Of a stretch of DNA of 64,000 nt, positions 34,507 to 44,728 are shown piece after piece. Positions within the stretch are counted from its first letter, which is position 1, and every line of letters begins with the position of its first letter. The notes under the pieces are model-generated. The model ran no database searches. It saw only the letters and a list, made by a program, of their open reading frames with translations, and was not told the DNA's origin. The DNA lies in the NCBI GenBank assembly GCA_033398695.1, contig CM065811.1:119335501-119399500 (forward strand). Reading direction: 5' to 3'. Made by a program: the position numbers and the translations under genes. Source of the DNA: Orobanche coerulescens. Lineage: Eukaryota; Streptophyta; Magnoliopsida; Lamiales; Orobanchaceae.

Positions 34507-34614
34507 CATTGCGTAATGTTTGTGTAAATGGTTGAAGTATAAGTAAGATGGTGCATCTAATTGAAACGTATCGCGTAAGGTTTAGCTAAATAGTTATAAA
34601 ATAAGTTGAGTTAA

Positions 34615-34884
34615 ATGAAGCTTAAACGCATACAACTCTATCAAAATAAGGTAACCACCGACGTTCATATGAGTGTCGGGATTTTAGCTTTTCATTTGCT
34701 TGCACTTATCGCACCATTTACGTTTACTTGGGGTGCGTTTCGGGTGGCAGTTGTGCGTTATATACTTTGTGGGCTTTTTGGTGTAACTCTCACATATCAT
34801 CGTATTCTAGCTCACCATAGTCTCAAGGTGCCTAAGTGGCTCGAGTACATATTTGCTTATCTTGATGTCAATCTTATCATTTAA
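34615..34884 (+). pseudogene. Acyl-lipid (ADS-type) desaturase exon fragment
   Basis: 90 codons from ATG 34615. The segment HLLALIAPFTFTWGAFRVAV and the following ITLSYHR-like stretch with HRILAHHSLKVPKWLEYIFAY match the first membrane segment and first histidine box (H-R-x-L-A-H) of plant ADS/FAD5-type delta-9/delta-7 desaturases. These introduce double bonds in fatty acids of membrane lipids. The similarity ends at LEYIFAY, close to where the first exon of such genes ends, and a stop follows. The other two histidine boxes are absent. It is a relic or a captured exon, not a working gene. Confidence 0.75.
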
Positions 34885-35172
34885 AAATTTCCGATCTAGC
34901 CGTGAGATAATAGTCAACCACGTAAAAAATTATTAAGCTCAATATCACACCTTTAGTCCAAAAATAATGCCAAAAAAAATCAATCCAACCAACAACCAAC
35001 TATATCATTTAATTAAGCCATAACAACTAATTCCATAACCAAAAATAATTCCAAAATTTTATCCATATCACACCATTTTTATAATAAAAAAAACTGCTAT
35101 GTTAACTCACATTAGCCCAAAATCCGATTTAGTAGTCAAGGCCCAATATTCGTTTAGTTAAAGATTCGCAGG
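34885..35172. other. AT-rich spacer
   Basis: No gene seen. The last eight bases (35165-35172, TTCGCAGG) are the probable target site of the hAT-like element. Confidence 0.5.
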
Positions 35173-36163
35173 TAGGGCTGTCAAAAAAATTCGAAAAATC
35201 TGATATCCATCCGAAATATTTGTATTTGTATCCGAAAAAAGCGGATATTATCTATATCTGAAAAAAGAGGATACACATATTATCCGTATCTGAAGATTCC
35301 GGATACGGATATGGATATAGCACTAGTAGAATAAACATCAAAGACTTCGGTACGTCTCACTTCGGTAATGTATATTAGCAAAGTAAAAACAAACAACAAC
35401 TTCGCTTTTCAATTTACTGAAGTAAACAACACACAGACTTGATGGTAGTGCAAACAAAAAGCGAGGTAGTTAGAAATTTTAAGTTCTGAAAAGATTTGAT
35501 TTTATAATTACTGAAGTAAAAAGTGTGAAATTATATTTTTTACCGCACGACCATGTTTGTATATTGTCTTTGTTGATAGTGTTGGTGGTGATTCACAGAG
35601 TTTGGGCGAGATCTTTAAGTAAGATACACTTCAGTAAATTGTTAATTAACGAAGTAAAAACAACGGCAAAAATTTCTAAAAAAAATATTCCATCAAAATT
35701 GAAGTGAAAGTCAAGTGGCGGGCTTTGAAAAAAATAAAAGGTATAAACAACCAAAATAAGGAGCCCTCATTCTAATCTGTCTCTCACTATCCTCCCGTTC
35801 TACACAGCTGCACCACCACGTTCTGGCTTCCACTGCTGCCACTCGACCACCACCTCTGTTGCCTTCTCCATCAGCACCACTGCCGCTCTAGACCTACGCC
35901 ATGGCCGCTGCCACCTCTGCTCTCCACACGCTAACGCACACATATGTAACCCTTCTTTTCTGAATCTACGGCTCCCGGTGCCTCCCTCTCTCAATTTCGG
36001 TGTTGCTCCCTCTCTAACTTCTCTAGTTTTTCATTAGAATCCATATCCCCAAATCTCTCTCTCTCTCTAATCCGAAGTGCTACATAACTTGGCTAGAAGA
36101 ATTCAGTTGTCGGCATCAATTTCGCGGCAGTATCCCCCCCCTGCTCCACCCAAGGGCGCCGCC

Positions 36164-36209
36164 ATGGCTAATCTAGTCGGAGTTCTTCGCCAGCTCGGTG
36201 ACCTAGCGA
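36164..36209 (+). pseudogene. SCAR/WAVE N-terminal exon fragment
   Basis: From ATG 36164 the reading MANLVGVLRQLGDLA ends at a splice donor GTGAGT (36210). VGVLRQLGDLAEFAAE is the hallmark of the N-terminal domain of plant SCAR/WAVE proteins, which activate ARP2/3 actin nucleation. Only this piece is present. The preceding codons (PPAPPKGAA) do not clearly belong to SCAR. It is one of several host fragments on the same strand of the CACTA element. Confidence 0.65.
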
Positions 36210-36489
36210 GTGAGTTTCCGATTTTCACATTTTTTGTTTTATTTTGTGAATGATTGTGTTTGGATTTTTTGTGTTTCGGTTGGAATGTGGGTTGAGGCAA
36301 TTATGATATTGATAGGTTGGAGATTTCAGTTTATGAGTTCCTAATTGTGCTGTATGTGTGTGTTTGGATTTTAATTTTAATTTTTATGTTTCTTCTGAAT
36401 TTCGGTGTTGCGGTATAATTGCTCAAATTTGAATGCTCCATGAATTGAATGTATTTTAATTCAAGGCGCTCAAACTTTATGGTTTACAG

Positions 36490-37571
36490 CTCGGACAAGA
36501 TTTAAGCACGAGACCGGATATACTGCCTAAAATATATTGCAACGAACTTGCTAAATTGCAGGTATGCGTACTGTTGCTATTTAATTTGTACTTTGATTGA
36601 CTGTTTGATCAGGCTCAGATATTTTTACCCATTAACATAAATTTTTTGGGGCATGCTACGAGTGTTACTACTGAAGTTCTGTACTAATTCCAGGATCAAA
36701 TACCTCCATTTCCAACTCCTGTGGCCATCAAACCCATTAAATGCCAGTTGGGAATGCCAATATCAAAGATATTTGCTGATATCAGTCAGGAGCTATTGCT
36801 GCCGCATCCTTGGGACAGGTTTATAAAGGTTAGATAACAGAGATCTTTAAAGAAAAATTAGACTGGTGTGATTTTTTCGTTCTGTTTCTTGGTGGGTGGG
36901 TGAGGGGAGAATGAAGCCGTATGGCCTGGTTGGAATTGTAATTCAACAAGATGTGCTTTTGTGGCTTCAAGTTTTGCAGCTCACCTGCACTCCGGAGAGC
37001 TTGTAGCTGTTAAGGTTCAAAGGCCTGATATGTCCCCATCATTGACCCTTGATGCGCTGCTATTTAAGATGATTGGAGTCCAGTTAAAAAGATTTGCCAA
37101 AGCTCGTAAAGATCTTTTGGTAGCTATGAATGAGATGGTGAGCCTCCTGTTTGGGACACATGCACACCCACCATTTTCTTATAGCATTGTGCCTGTGGTT
37201 TAAGAAACAATCACGTACACCTTTATTGACACCCTCTCTCTGAATTCGGGTGTCTTTTGACTTTAGTATTGGTTATCAAGTCATTATTGTTGACAGCTAT
37301 CAGACTGAATTCTTCTCCAAATCTGCATTTTCGAGATGTTTTTCTGCATGTGACCACTTACAATATTAAGATCCTTTTTAAGCTATATTGAATGTGATTC
37401 TCGTTCATTCTCCCCAGTTTGGTGGTTGGTATGTGGCTTGTCAAAATTTTTAATTTAACCATATTATTGGACCTATGCATGTATAGGTAAGACATATGTT
37501 TGAAGAGATTGACTACATCCTGGAGGGTCAAAATGCAGAGCGGTTTGCTGCTTTATATGGCTGCCAACACT
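36490..37571 (+). pseudogene. ABC1-type (UbiB/ADCK) kinase gene fragment, four exons
   Basis: Exons with GT-AG borders are seen at 36490-36561 (LGQDLSTRPDILPKIYCNEL), 36694-36828 (DQIPPFPTPVAIKP..PISKIFADIS), 36980-37137 (HLHSGELVAVKVQRPDMS..LLFKMIGVQLKRFAKARKD) and 37487-37571 (RHMFEEIDYILEGQNAERFA). They follow the order of plant chloroplast ABC1K atypical kinases, including the VAVKVQRP motif with its ATP-binding Lys. The Ala-rich loop AAASLGQVYK is readable at about 36797-36827 only in a shifted frame, so one base is missing near 36790. The rest of the kinase, including its catalytic motifs, is absent. A captured, non-functional fragment is the best reading. Confidence 0.8.
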
Positions 37572-37755
37572 GTAAGTTCTTCCAAATTTTAGACCAACAC
37601 ATATTTGGTGTTCATGTTGTGGTAATTTCGTTCTACCTCTTGGGTGTAGAAATTCTCCCATCTTTGGATACATGTGACATAAATGCTTCATGTACCACTA
37701 CAAACAATAAAGTAAGATATCACCCCAGTTTCGAACTTTGAATTTTCTGGTCGGA

Positions 37756-37794
37756 CAATATATTTTAGGCAGTATATCCGGTCTCGTGCTTAAA
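37756..37794 (-). repeat. 39-bp inverted copy of an ABC1K exon segment
   Basis: 37756-37794 is the exact reverse complement of 36501-36539, inside the first captured ABC1K exon. A transcript of the element could fold this pair into a 39-bp perfect stem with an arm-to-arm distance of about 1.2 kb. Confidence 0.9.
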
Positions 37795-38408
37795 GCATGC
37801 TATACATGCGACTTTCAACATAGTGTAACATGAAGATTGATCTCCTGGTCATCCTTTTTTTCATATCTCTTTCTCTCTTTGTGTGTATGTGTGAGTTGTT
37901 ATTGGAACTCCGGAATTGTCAATGAAATTCTTTAGTTTTAAAAATGCTATTCGAATAAAGAACTCTCATACATGTGTTCTTGATATTAAGGGGATACAGT
38001 TGTTGTTGGCATGCTCGAACTCAGATCTTTCTTAAAATATGTCGAGGGAAAAATGATCTGTTACTTTCTTGTTCGGTTCAGGCCGATTGGAAAGGCTTAT
38101 TGGAAGGTTCGATTTCTTGACCGTCTCTAGCTGTAGTAATTCGGTTTGATGGCTAGCATTATGTTTTTTTTATGTATCACTGGAATTGTTATTCTGTGGT
38201 GATATCTTTACATATTAGAGAAATCGGAAGTTTCGCACTTTAATCGATCAACGTGCTGCCGAAATTTTGGATTGTGTCGATCATAATATTTCTATGGTTC
38301 ATCACACTTTGTAGAAGTTATTTTTGACTGTTTGATAATGTTGTAGTATGTGTGTTACGACACATTATGCTAATATATTTTAGTTGGTAATATAATTTTG
38401 GCTTTTAG

Positions 38409-38600
38409 GCAAAACCTTGTAATTTCTTTATTGGGGAAGAAGATTTGTTAAATCAGCAACAAAGTGATTATGTGGATTTGTTTGCTTCACATGCCGATGT
38501 TGAATATTTGAAGAAGAAAGTTGATGAGAAGATGATTTCATGAACAAGAAGTATGATCGTCTGATGAAAAGCAATGATGTGCTGAAGAGAGATTTTGTCG
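38409..38600 (+). pseudogene. Coiled-coil exon fragment of unknown origin
   Basis: After a possible splice acceptor (TTTTAG) the frame reads AKPCNFFIGEEDLLNQQQSD and on through DVEYLKKKVDEKM to a TGA at 38541-38543. One base later the coiled coil goes on (MNKKYDRLMKSNDVLKRDF). Codon use and the heptad-like Leu/Lys/Glu pattern suggest real former coding sequence. I do not recognise the gene. Confidence 0.4.
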
Positions 38601-38860
38601 TTTCGAAGTATATGATCTTTTTTAATCTTTTTTGTCCTATTTGTGGTGTTCATGATGAAATAGATAGAATCTTATTACACATTCTGTCTTTGTTATGATA
38701 TGTATCTGGTTTTGAATTGGTTGGAACGCATGTTATTTTTTTTAAGATGGGATGATATGAAATTGTTGGTTCTTATATTATTGAGCTCTTGTGGTTGATG
38801 ATTAGTTATAGTTGAATGTGGATTTTGGCAATGAATTTTAAATTTAAATGTGAAATATTA

Positions 38861-38914
38861 ATATATATATATATATATTACTGCAGAAAATACTAATATA
38901 TATATATATATATT
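38861..38914. repeat. (TA)n microsatellite pair
   Basis: Two runs of alternating T and A, about 20 bases each, separated by TACTGCAGAAAATACTA. Confidence 0.85.
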
Positions 38915-39379
38915 ATACAATAACTGAAGTAAAAAGTTCTTTATTGACTATGGCAATTATAAAATAACCGAAGTTAAAGGCATTCCTTTATTTCACTTAC
39001 CCCCCACATTTGGATCATAATTAGAAAAAAAAACCGAGATAGACTTCGGTTATTAGGATATTAGACTTCGCATAAAAAATGAAGTCTAAAGTATACCTTT
39101 TACTACACGAACATAGACTTCGGTAATTATAACATTTTATATTATCCGAAGTCTTTAACGTTAGTTCTTATAGTGTAGGCGCATCCGTATCCAAAATTAA
39201 TTATATATAATATATATTTTTAGTATAATTTTAATATATAATTATAAAATATAAGCATGCTACTCCCAATAATACTTTGTCACATGTCTTCATTCTTTAT
39301 TTCTCAATATTAAAATATAAGCATGCAGTATAAGTTATCTTTACTTATTAGTTATTTTCCTTTCTAACACAACAATCAG

Positions 39380-39450
39380 GTTAGCTAGCTCAAATGGTAT
39401 TGACTGGTAAGGAGAAGGAGCTCCACCAGGGTTCAAATCCCTCCTGCATT
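39380..39450 (+). repeat. tRNA-like sequence, possible SINE head
   Basis: TAGCTCAAATGG (39386-39397) fits the RNA polymerase III A box and GGTTCAAATCC (39430-39440) the B box, 32 bases apart. A short A-run follows at about 39467. No cloverleaf can be closed with confidence, so a SINE or tRNA relic is more likely than a tRNA gene. Confidence 0.45.
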
Positions 39451-40948
39451 TAAAATTTTGAAGATTAAAAAAAAGTGGCTCCGTATCCGATCCGTCCGGA
39501 TATTTCTGAATCCGGATACAGATTCGGATACCTTTACTAAATGCCGGATCTGGATGCGGATATGGCTATGTCCGGCTTCGTATTATCCGTTTGACAGCCC
39601 TATTCGCAACCTATTGACCGTTTAGCCCAAATTTCGTTAAAGCCCAAATCAATTTTCGAATATCCCTCTTGGTGTGGCCCAACAAAAAAACTCAATGATT
39701 GCTTTAAAACAACTAACCCTAATTTCATTTCATTAGCTAACCGTAATTTATCTCTCACCCACAAACCATCTGCCTCTCACATTCATTTCATTTATAGTCA
39801 CCAAACCAATCCAACCTCTTTTCCTTTACAGCTCTTGAAAATCGAACACATATACACTACTGTATATGGTTGTTTGTTATCGAGATACATCAAACAAATG
39901 TATTTATTGTTTTTCGAATGACGAGACACGCACGACAACTCTATACGGCTTCAAGATCGTCTGAACGGTCTCGGGTAGGTGATGTTTTATTTTCGGTTAT
40001 GTATTACTTTGATCGAAACAAAGGATGAATTTAAACAATATTGTTTTTGTTCGTCCTTTAATATTTCGAATAATAAAAAAAGCTATGATCTACATAGATC
40101 GATGATGATTTTTGTTTCTTTTGTATTTTGATCTTTAAATGTATATGTGTTTGTTGTAACACACGAAAAAGAAAAAAAGATCTGAGATCATTAGTTAATT
40201 TTTTTTAGTTCGACTGAGTAGTGGTTAGTATTGTGTGGAGATGGGGTTAGGATAGTTTTGGATTTGTTGTTGAAGGTTTTTAATGTTGTGACAGTGTGAT
40301 TAAAGGATTAGAAAAAGATAAGATCTATGAGGATTAACTGAGATCATTGTCAATTCTTTTTTTTTTGTTTTTCGTTTTTTTTTTGTTTGTATTTGATTAT
40401 GGATTAGGGTAGAAATAGAGGATGGTGGTGAAGAATCGTTAAAAAAAACGATGGTGGTGAAGATGGTGATAGTTTTATTTATGATCTTCAAAAATCCAAC
40501 CGAAAAGTCATATTTAAAGACTTATTGATATAATCACGATGCTTCGTATTCTTTTGGGTTCTAATGAAACGATCAGTGTAATCCCGAGATGGTTTATATT
40601 CCAACGAACACTTCATATTCACCTTCATTACTTCGTGCAATTAAACATGGCGATGGTTATTCAATTTGCAAAGAGAAACTTCAACTTTAATACTCCACAT
40701 TTAATAAGAGGACTGAATCTTTCAATATATAAGATAAAAATTAAAGTCATTAAGACTCCAAATTAAATTTTAGGACTGAATCTTATATATAAGATTTTGA
40801 AAACCTATTATGACAAGATTAATTGTTTTAAAAACCTATTTTAATCATCACACATATAACTATTTTAAGTACAGCTATTCTGTAAAACTAAAATAATGAT
40901 AAATAAAGTATTGTAATACAAATAATGTGATAACAAATATTAAAACAA

Positions 40949-40976
40949 CCGTGCATTGCACGGGATATAAACTAAT
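40949..40976 (+). repeat. Helitron-like 3' end
   Basis: CCGTGC-ATT-GCACGG (40949-40963) forms a hairpin, followed after eight bases by CTAA (40972-40975) and T. That is the form of a Helitron 3' terminus. No matching 5' end was found, so it stays tentative. Confidence 0.35.
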
Positions 40977-41004
40977 CTATAATATAAAAATAGAGTTTTT
41001 ATTA

Positions 41005-41120
41005 TAATGATATTGTTAAGACTTGCATTTAAGTGTAACTTTATATTTCAACTTTTGATAATGATATAGTTAAGACTTGCATTTAAGTGTAATTTTATAT
41101 TTCAACTTTTTATTGTCATT
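41005..41120 (+). repeat. 54-bp tandem duplication
   Basis: GTTAAGACTTGCATTTAAGT and the following bases are repeated once with a period of 54 (starts 41015 and 41069). Confidence 0.8.
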
Positions 41121-41261
41121 AAGTATAGTGGGAATTAATTTTTTAATATTAAATTATAAAATTGACAAGTTTTATATCCACATTCATAAGAGTATAAGAC
41201 CCTGTTCTCTTTGCTGTTTTGAGGTCATTTTCTGTTTTTATTTTCGAAAACACTACAAACG

Positions 41262-41775
41262 TGTTCTTAATGCCTAGGAAATGAGCTGATTTGGTTAAAC
41301 GATCAACTATCACCCAAATCATGTTCATTCCTGTCCTGGTTCTCGGCATTTTAGTGATAAAGTCCATCGATATGTCCTCCCACTTCCATTCAGGAATTGG
41401 GAGCGGCTTCAACATTCCGACAGGCCGTTGATGCTCGATCTTAACCTGCTGACAAGTCAAGCATTTCAAAACATAGTCCGCTACATCTTTCTTCATGTTG
41501 CCCCACCAGAAATTCTGCTTCAAGTTCTTATACATTTTACTGGTGCCCGGGTGGATAGGATAGGGCGAACTGTGAGCTTCCTTCATAATCGTCTGTTTCA
41601 GAACATCATCATCGGGAACGCAGAGTCGGTTCTGAAATCTCAAAACTCCATCATCATGAATTATGAATCTGGGGGCCTTTCCTTTGATCACTTCATCATG
41701 TAACCGAATCATCAGAGGATCATCTGCCTGTCTAGATTTGATTCCTTCGGTTAATGATGAAGTTATCTCCATCAC
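41262..41775 (-). pseudogene. pol: pol of D: integrase N-terminal part, truncated
   Basis: The minus strand encodes the end of the RNase H/integrase linker (EITSSLTEGIKSRQADDPLM), the HHCC finger ([18 protein letters not shown] to [12 protein letters not shown]) and the start of the core ([13 protein letters not shown], with the first catalytic Asp, then [14 protein letters not shown]). After that the frame enters unrelated AT-rich DNA. The second Asp and the Glu of the active site are lost. 41771-41775 is part of the ATCAC duplication caused by E. Confidence 0.87.
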
Positions 41776-44712
41776 TGTAATACCCGTGATTTTCTTTTTC
41801 GGTAATTTTTCGTTTTTGGCATTTTTCTAGTTTCCAGAACTCGCTTGCGACCGTTTTGACATTTTGACAATGTTTTGTTCTTCGTGTTTGGTCATCCGAG
41901 TTCGTTTCGGTATCGTTTTGTCGAGTTCTGTGCTTTTTGGCGACTTTTCCGCACTTGAGTTCGATTCTTGCGAATCTCGTCCGAAACTGTTGTTTCGACT
42001 TTCTCGTAAGTTCATTTAATGTTATTATTCATGTTGCGAGCTTTGGCTTGGTGTTTCGATCACGTATCGTGATTTTCGGGCGTTTTGGGCCATTTTCGTA
42101 ATTTCCCAAAGTTTGGGGTAATTACTTTCCGTTGTCAATTTCGAGCCTTGGGTGGTCGGAATCGTGTGTTCTCTTAGTGCTCGGATTCGTCTTTGCGAGT
42201 ACTTCGTAACCGTATTTTCGATTCATACTCGTGTTCGGGTTTGGGTCGTTCGGACCGTCGGAGTGGCCACGGCCAAAGGGCAGCGGCAGTCTTGAGTCCG
42301 CCGAGTTACGGCCGTAAGGTGCGGTTACGGCCGTAAGTGTTCGGCAGCATGGCTCGACGAATGCGGTCTGGCCGTAAGTCGGAGTTACGGCCGTCTGCGG
42401 GTGCTGTGCAACTTAGGACGAATGCGGTTCTGGCCGTAAGGACTGCCGTGTACGGCCGTAAGTCGAGTTACGGCCGTAAGGTCTGTCGATTCTGGCCGTA
42501 GCGATCGGCATCTTGTTGGCGGATTTTGACGAATGCGATTCTGGCCGTAAGGTCGGCCGATTCTGGCCGTAAGTGGTCGGCAGGATCTTTGGGGAGTATA
42601 TATATGTTCGAGCAATCGGGTTTACACCCATTTTCTCATCCCTTTCATTTCCTTCCGGTAGGGGCTTGGAGTACGTGATTAGATGTTGTTTATATATCAA
42701 TCCACGAAGTTCTTGAGTTTCTAACATCAATCCATCACCCCATAACCTCCTCCGATCTACCGAATCAAGGTTAGATTTCTTGATAATCTAATTTTGGGGA
42801 TTTTGGGTATTTTGTTCGATTTCGTCCGTTTTATCCGATTTAACTTAGTATTGTGATGGATTGATGATTATTTAGATGTATTATATCATTTCCCTTGTTA
42901 TTCCATGGTTGGATCGTATCGATTCATTATTTTGGTCGAGTTCTTGATCGACGCCTTGAAGGTGTCCGGTAAAATGTCATAGAGGGTTTTCGGGCGTTCT
43001 ACGATTATTCTTCCTCGTATGATTGATGATTTATTGATTATATGTTGTTAGGGTCGAATTCTTGTGAAGAACTCGAGTCGGAACCCTTTCGCTCATTGTC
43101 TTCTTGGTCCGAGCTTCCCGGTTGAATCGTGTTCTTCGGAGTGTTCGGTAGCGGTCATTAAGTCGAGCTTTCCGTTGCTCGCGTGCGTTGGACTTGAGGC
43201 GAGTATCTCGTCTATATTCTTTATACTTTGAGAATGTGATGTGTCGTGAATCTAACGTGGACTTGTTAGTGACGATATAATTAACCGTAACTTACTTTAA
43301 ATGAAAATGTGAATTTATGAAAGTAATTACAAACGTAACTTGAGTTTCATAAAGAATGATAACTATTTCATGTTATTTTGTGCTTACGGTGGATACTAGA
43401 AATGAGTAGTTAACCGAGGAATTGTGGAATCGCGTAATACTTGTATTATTAGCTCGTTAGTCTTTTTCCTGAATGATGGTGTGCTGTGAATATTGTGCCT
43501 TTGTGGAAGTTATGTTACATTAACTTATATGTTACGTGTTTAGGTTGTAGTGAATATTGTGCCTTTGTTGTTGTTGTGTATCTTAGCGAATTGAGATGTT
43601 GTCGGGTAGGGTCCGTCGAGGCCTCGGAGGAGCGTGCTTGCGAGTACGGCCAGACGTTATGTTGTGACCATAAGGTTATCAATTCGGGTAGGTCCGGGAG
43701 GGCTCAGAATCGGCACTTGCGAGTGCGATGTCATGATAACTTATGGGCGTGCTTGAATGGTGTTATCCGTGCAGTCCGTCGAGGCCTCGGAGCGCGTGCT
43801 TGCGAGTACGGCCGGATGTTACGATTTGACCATAAGGTTATCTAATCGGGTAGGTCCGGAGAGGGCTCGAGAATCGTCACTTGCGAGTGCGATGTCAAGA
43901 TAACTTATGGGTGTGTTCGAGTTTATTCTTGATGACTAATCCGGTGGGACCCTTCGGGCCACGGAGACATTTTATTCGTTGATTTGATATCTCTGAATTG
44001 TTTATGTTTGAATCTTGAATCCCGATTATATTGGTGAATATGGTTTTGGTCTTGAGTTTTGAGTTGAGAATAAAATCATTTGTATGATTTTGAAAGAAAA
44101 CCTTTTAAAAAGGAAAAACATTCATATTTCAGGATTTTACACTGAGACCCCCGAAGTCTCTAAATAATCTCTTACAGTGATTTCGGAGTAATCCCCATGG
44201 TTTGTTTAAAGGAATAAATTTTCAAAAGACTTTAGACTCGGGGATCGTGTTACTACCTTGTCGAAATGTTATTTTCATAACGGTCGTATTCTTGATGTAT
44301 AATTGTATAGCTTGGTTACTTGCTAGCGATTCCATCGCTAACCCCTCGTTGGGGATTTTGTTATTTATTCCGGTGTTCTGATGGAGAGTGAGCAACCACA
44401 GATTGGCTCGGAGGATGATGCAATGCGTGATACTAGTCACGGTTGTAGTACGTCTGCATCGGTGATATGTCAGTTTGAGTTCTTGTCATCCTTGAGGGGA
44501 TGGACATTTTATGTACTATGTGATCGAGTTGTAATTTAGTTTCATCAGATGTACGGTTATGCTATGTTTTGAGAGACCTAATCGGTCTACGGTATTATGT
44601 TTTGGTCAAGTTGACCGCATGTGGGTTTTGATTTGTAGTCTCCCGCCTGGTAGCTCCTTGTGGAAAGGGGTCTACGACGTGTAATATCCCTGAGTGGATT
44701 GGGGGTGTTACA
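41776..44712 (+). repeat. 5' LTR of element E
   Basis: 2,937 bp, 54 bp shorter than its partner. Most differences are losses of one or two bases in C/G runs or CCGG-like sites. It carries a TTACGGCCGTAA array, a TATA box at 42597-42604 and an imperfect tandem repeat at about 43609-43930. Confidence 0.93.
42306..42604 (+). promoter_or_regulatory. TTACGGCCGTAA box array and TATA box, E 5' LTR
   Basis: The perfect palindrome TTACGGCCGTAA starts at 42306 and 42325 and recurs with variants (TTCTGGCCGTAA, GTACGGCCGTAA) to 42572. TATATATA follows at 42597-42604. Pitch is partly disturbed by small deletions compared with the 3' LTR. Confidence 0.72.
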
Positions 44713-44716
44713 TAAA

Positions 44717-44728
44717 TGGTATCAGAGC
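44717..44728 (+). other. Primer binding site of E
   Basis: TGGTATCAGAGC, four bases after the 5' LTR, complementary to initiator tRNA-Met. Confidence 0.88.

Larger units (their letters stand above)
35321..39175. mobile_element. CACTA (En/Spm-type) element carrying host gene fragments
   Basis: The left end is CACTAGTAGAATAAACATCA and the right end, read inwards on the other strand, is CACTATAAGAACTAACGTTA. Both run into AAAGACTTCGG. The 3-bp target duplication is TAG (35318-35320 and 39176-39178). Subterminal repeats of the ACTTCGGT and TTACTGAAGTAAA type crowd both ends, as is typical for CACTA transposase binding. No transposase is encoded. Inside are a UTR-like C/T-rich stretch (35760-36060), a SCAR exon, four ABC1-kinase exons with introns, an inverted copy of part of one exon, and a coiled-coil exon of unknown origin. 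It is thus a gene-capturing (Pack-CACTA-like) element. Confidence 0.87.
35173..39602. mobile_element. hAT-like non-autonomous element, split by a CACTA element
   Basis: The terminal inverted repeats TAGGGCTGTCAA (35173-35184) and TTGACAGCCCTA (39591-39602) are typical of plant hAT elements. Flanking 8-bp sites are TTCGCAGG (35165-35172) and TTCGCAAC (39603-39610), agreeing at six of eight bases. Without the CACTA insertion it is only about 570 bp long and has no transposase. GGATACGGATAT-type repeats lie just inside both ends. Confidence 0.78.
39603..41261. other. AT-rich region, possible host promoter and first exon
   Basis: 39640-39917 has the look of a plant promoter and 5' leader (AACCCTAA at 39715, CT-rich leader). 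ATG 39918 opens a 19-codon basic peptide (MTRHARQLYTASRSSERSR) ending at a donor-like GTAGGT (39975). No second exon can be found, and the rest is AT-rich without recognisable coding sequence. It could be the 5' end of a lost or truncated gene. The right border at 41261 is the break in element D. Confidence 0.3.

Noticed and set aside
36490..37571. Active ABC1K gene
   Set aside because: The kinase catalytic part is missing, one exon has a frameshift, and the piece lies between CACTA ends.
39380..39450. Functional tRNA gene
   Set aside because: Only A- and B-box matches are clear; acceptor and anticodon stems do not close convincingly.
39715..39722. Telomeric repeat
   Set aside because: A single AACCCTAA is a common promoter telo-box, not a telomere tract.
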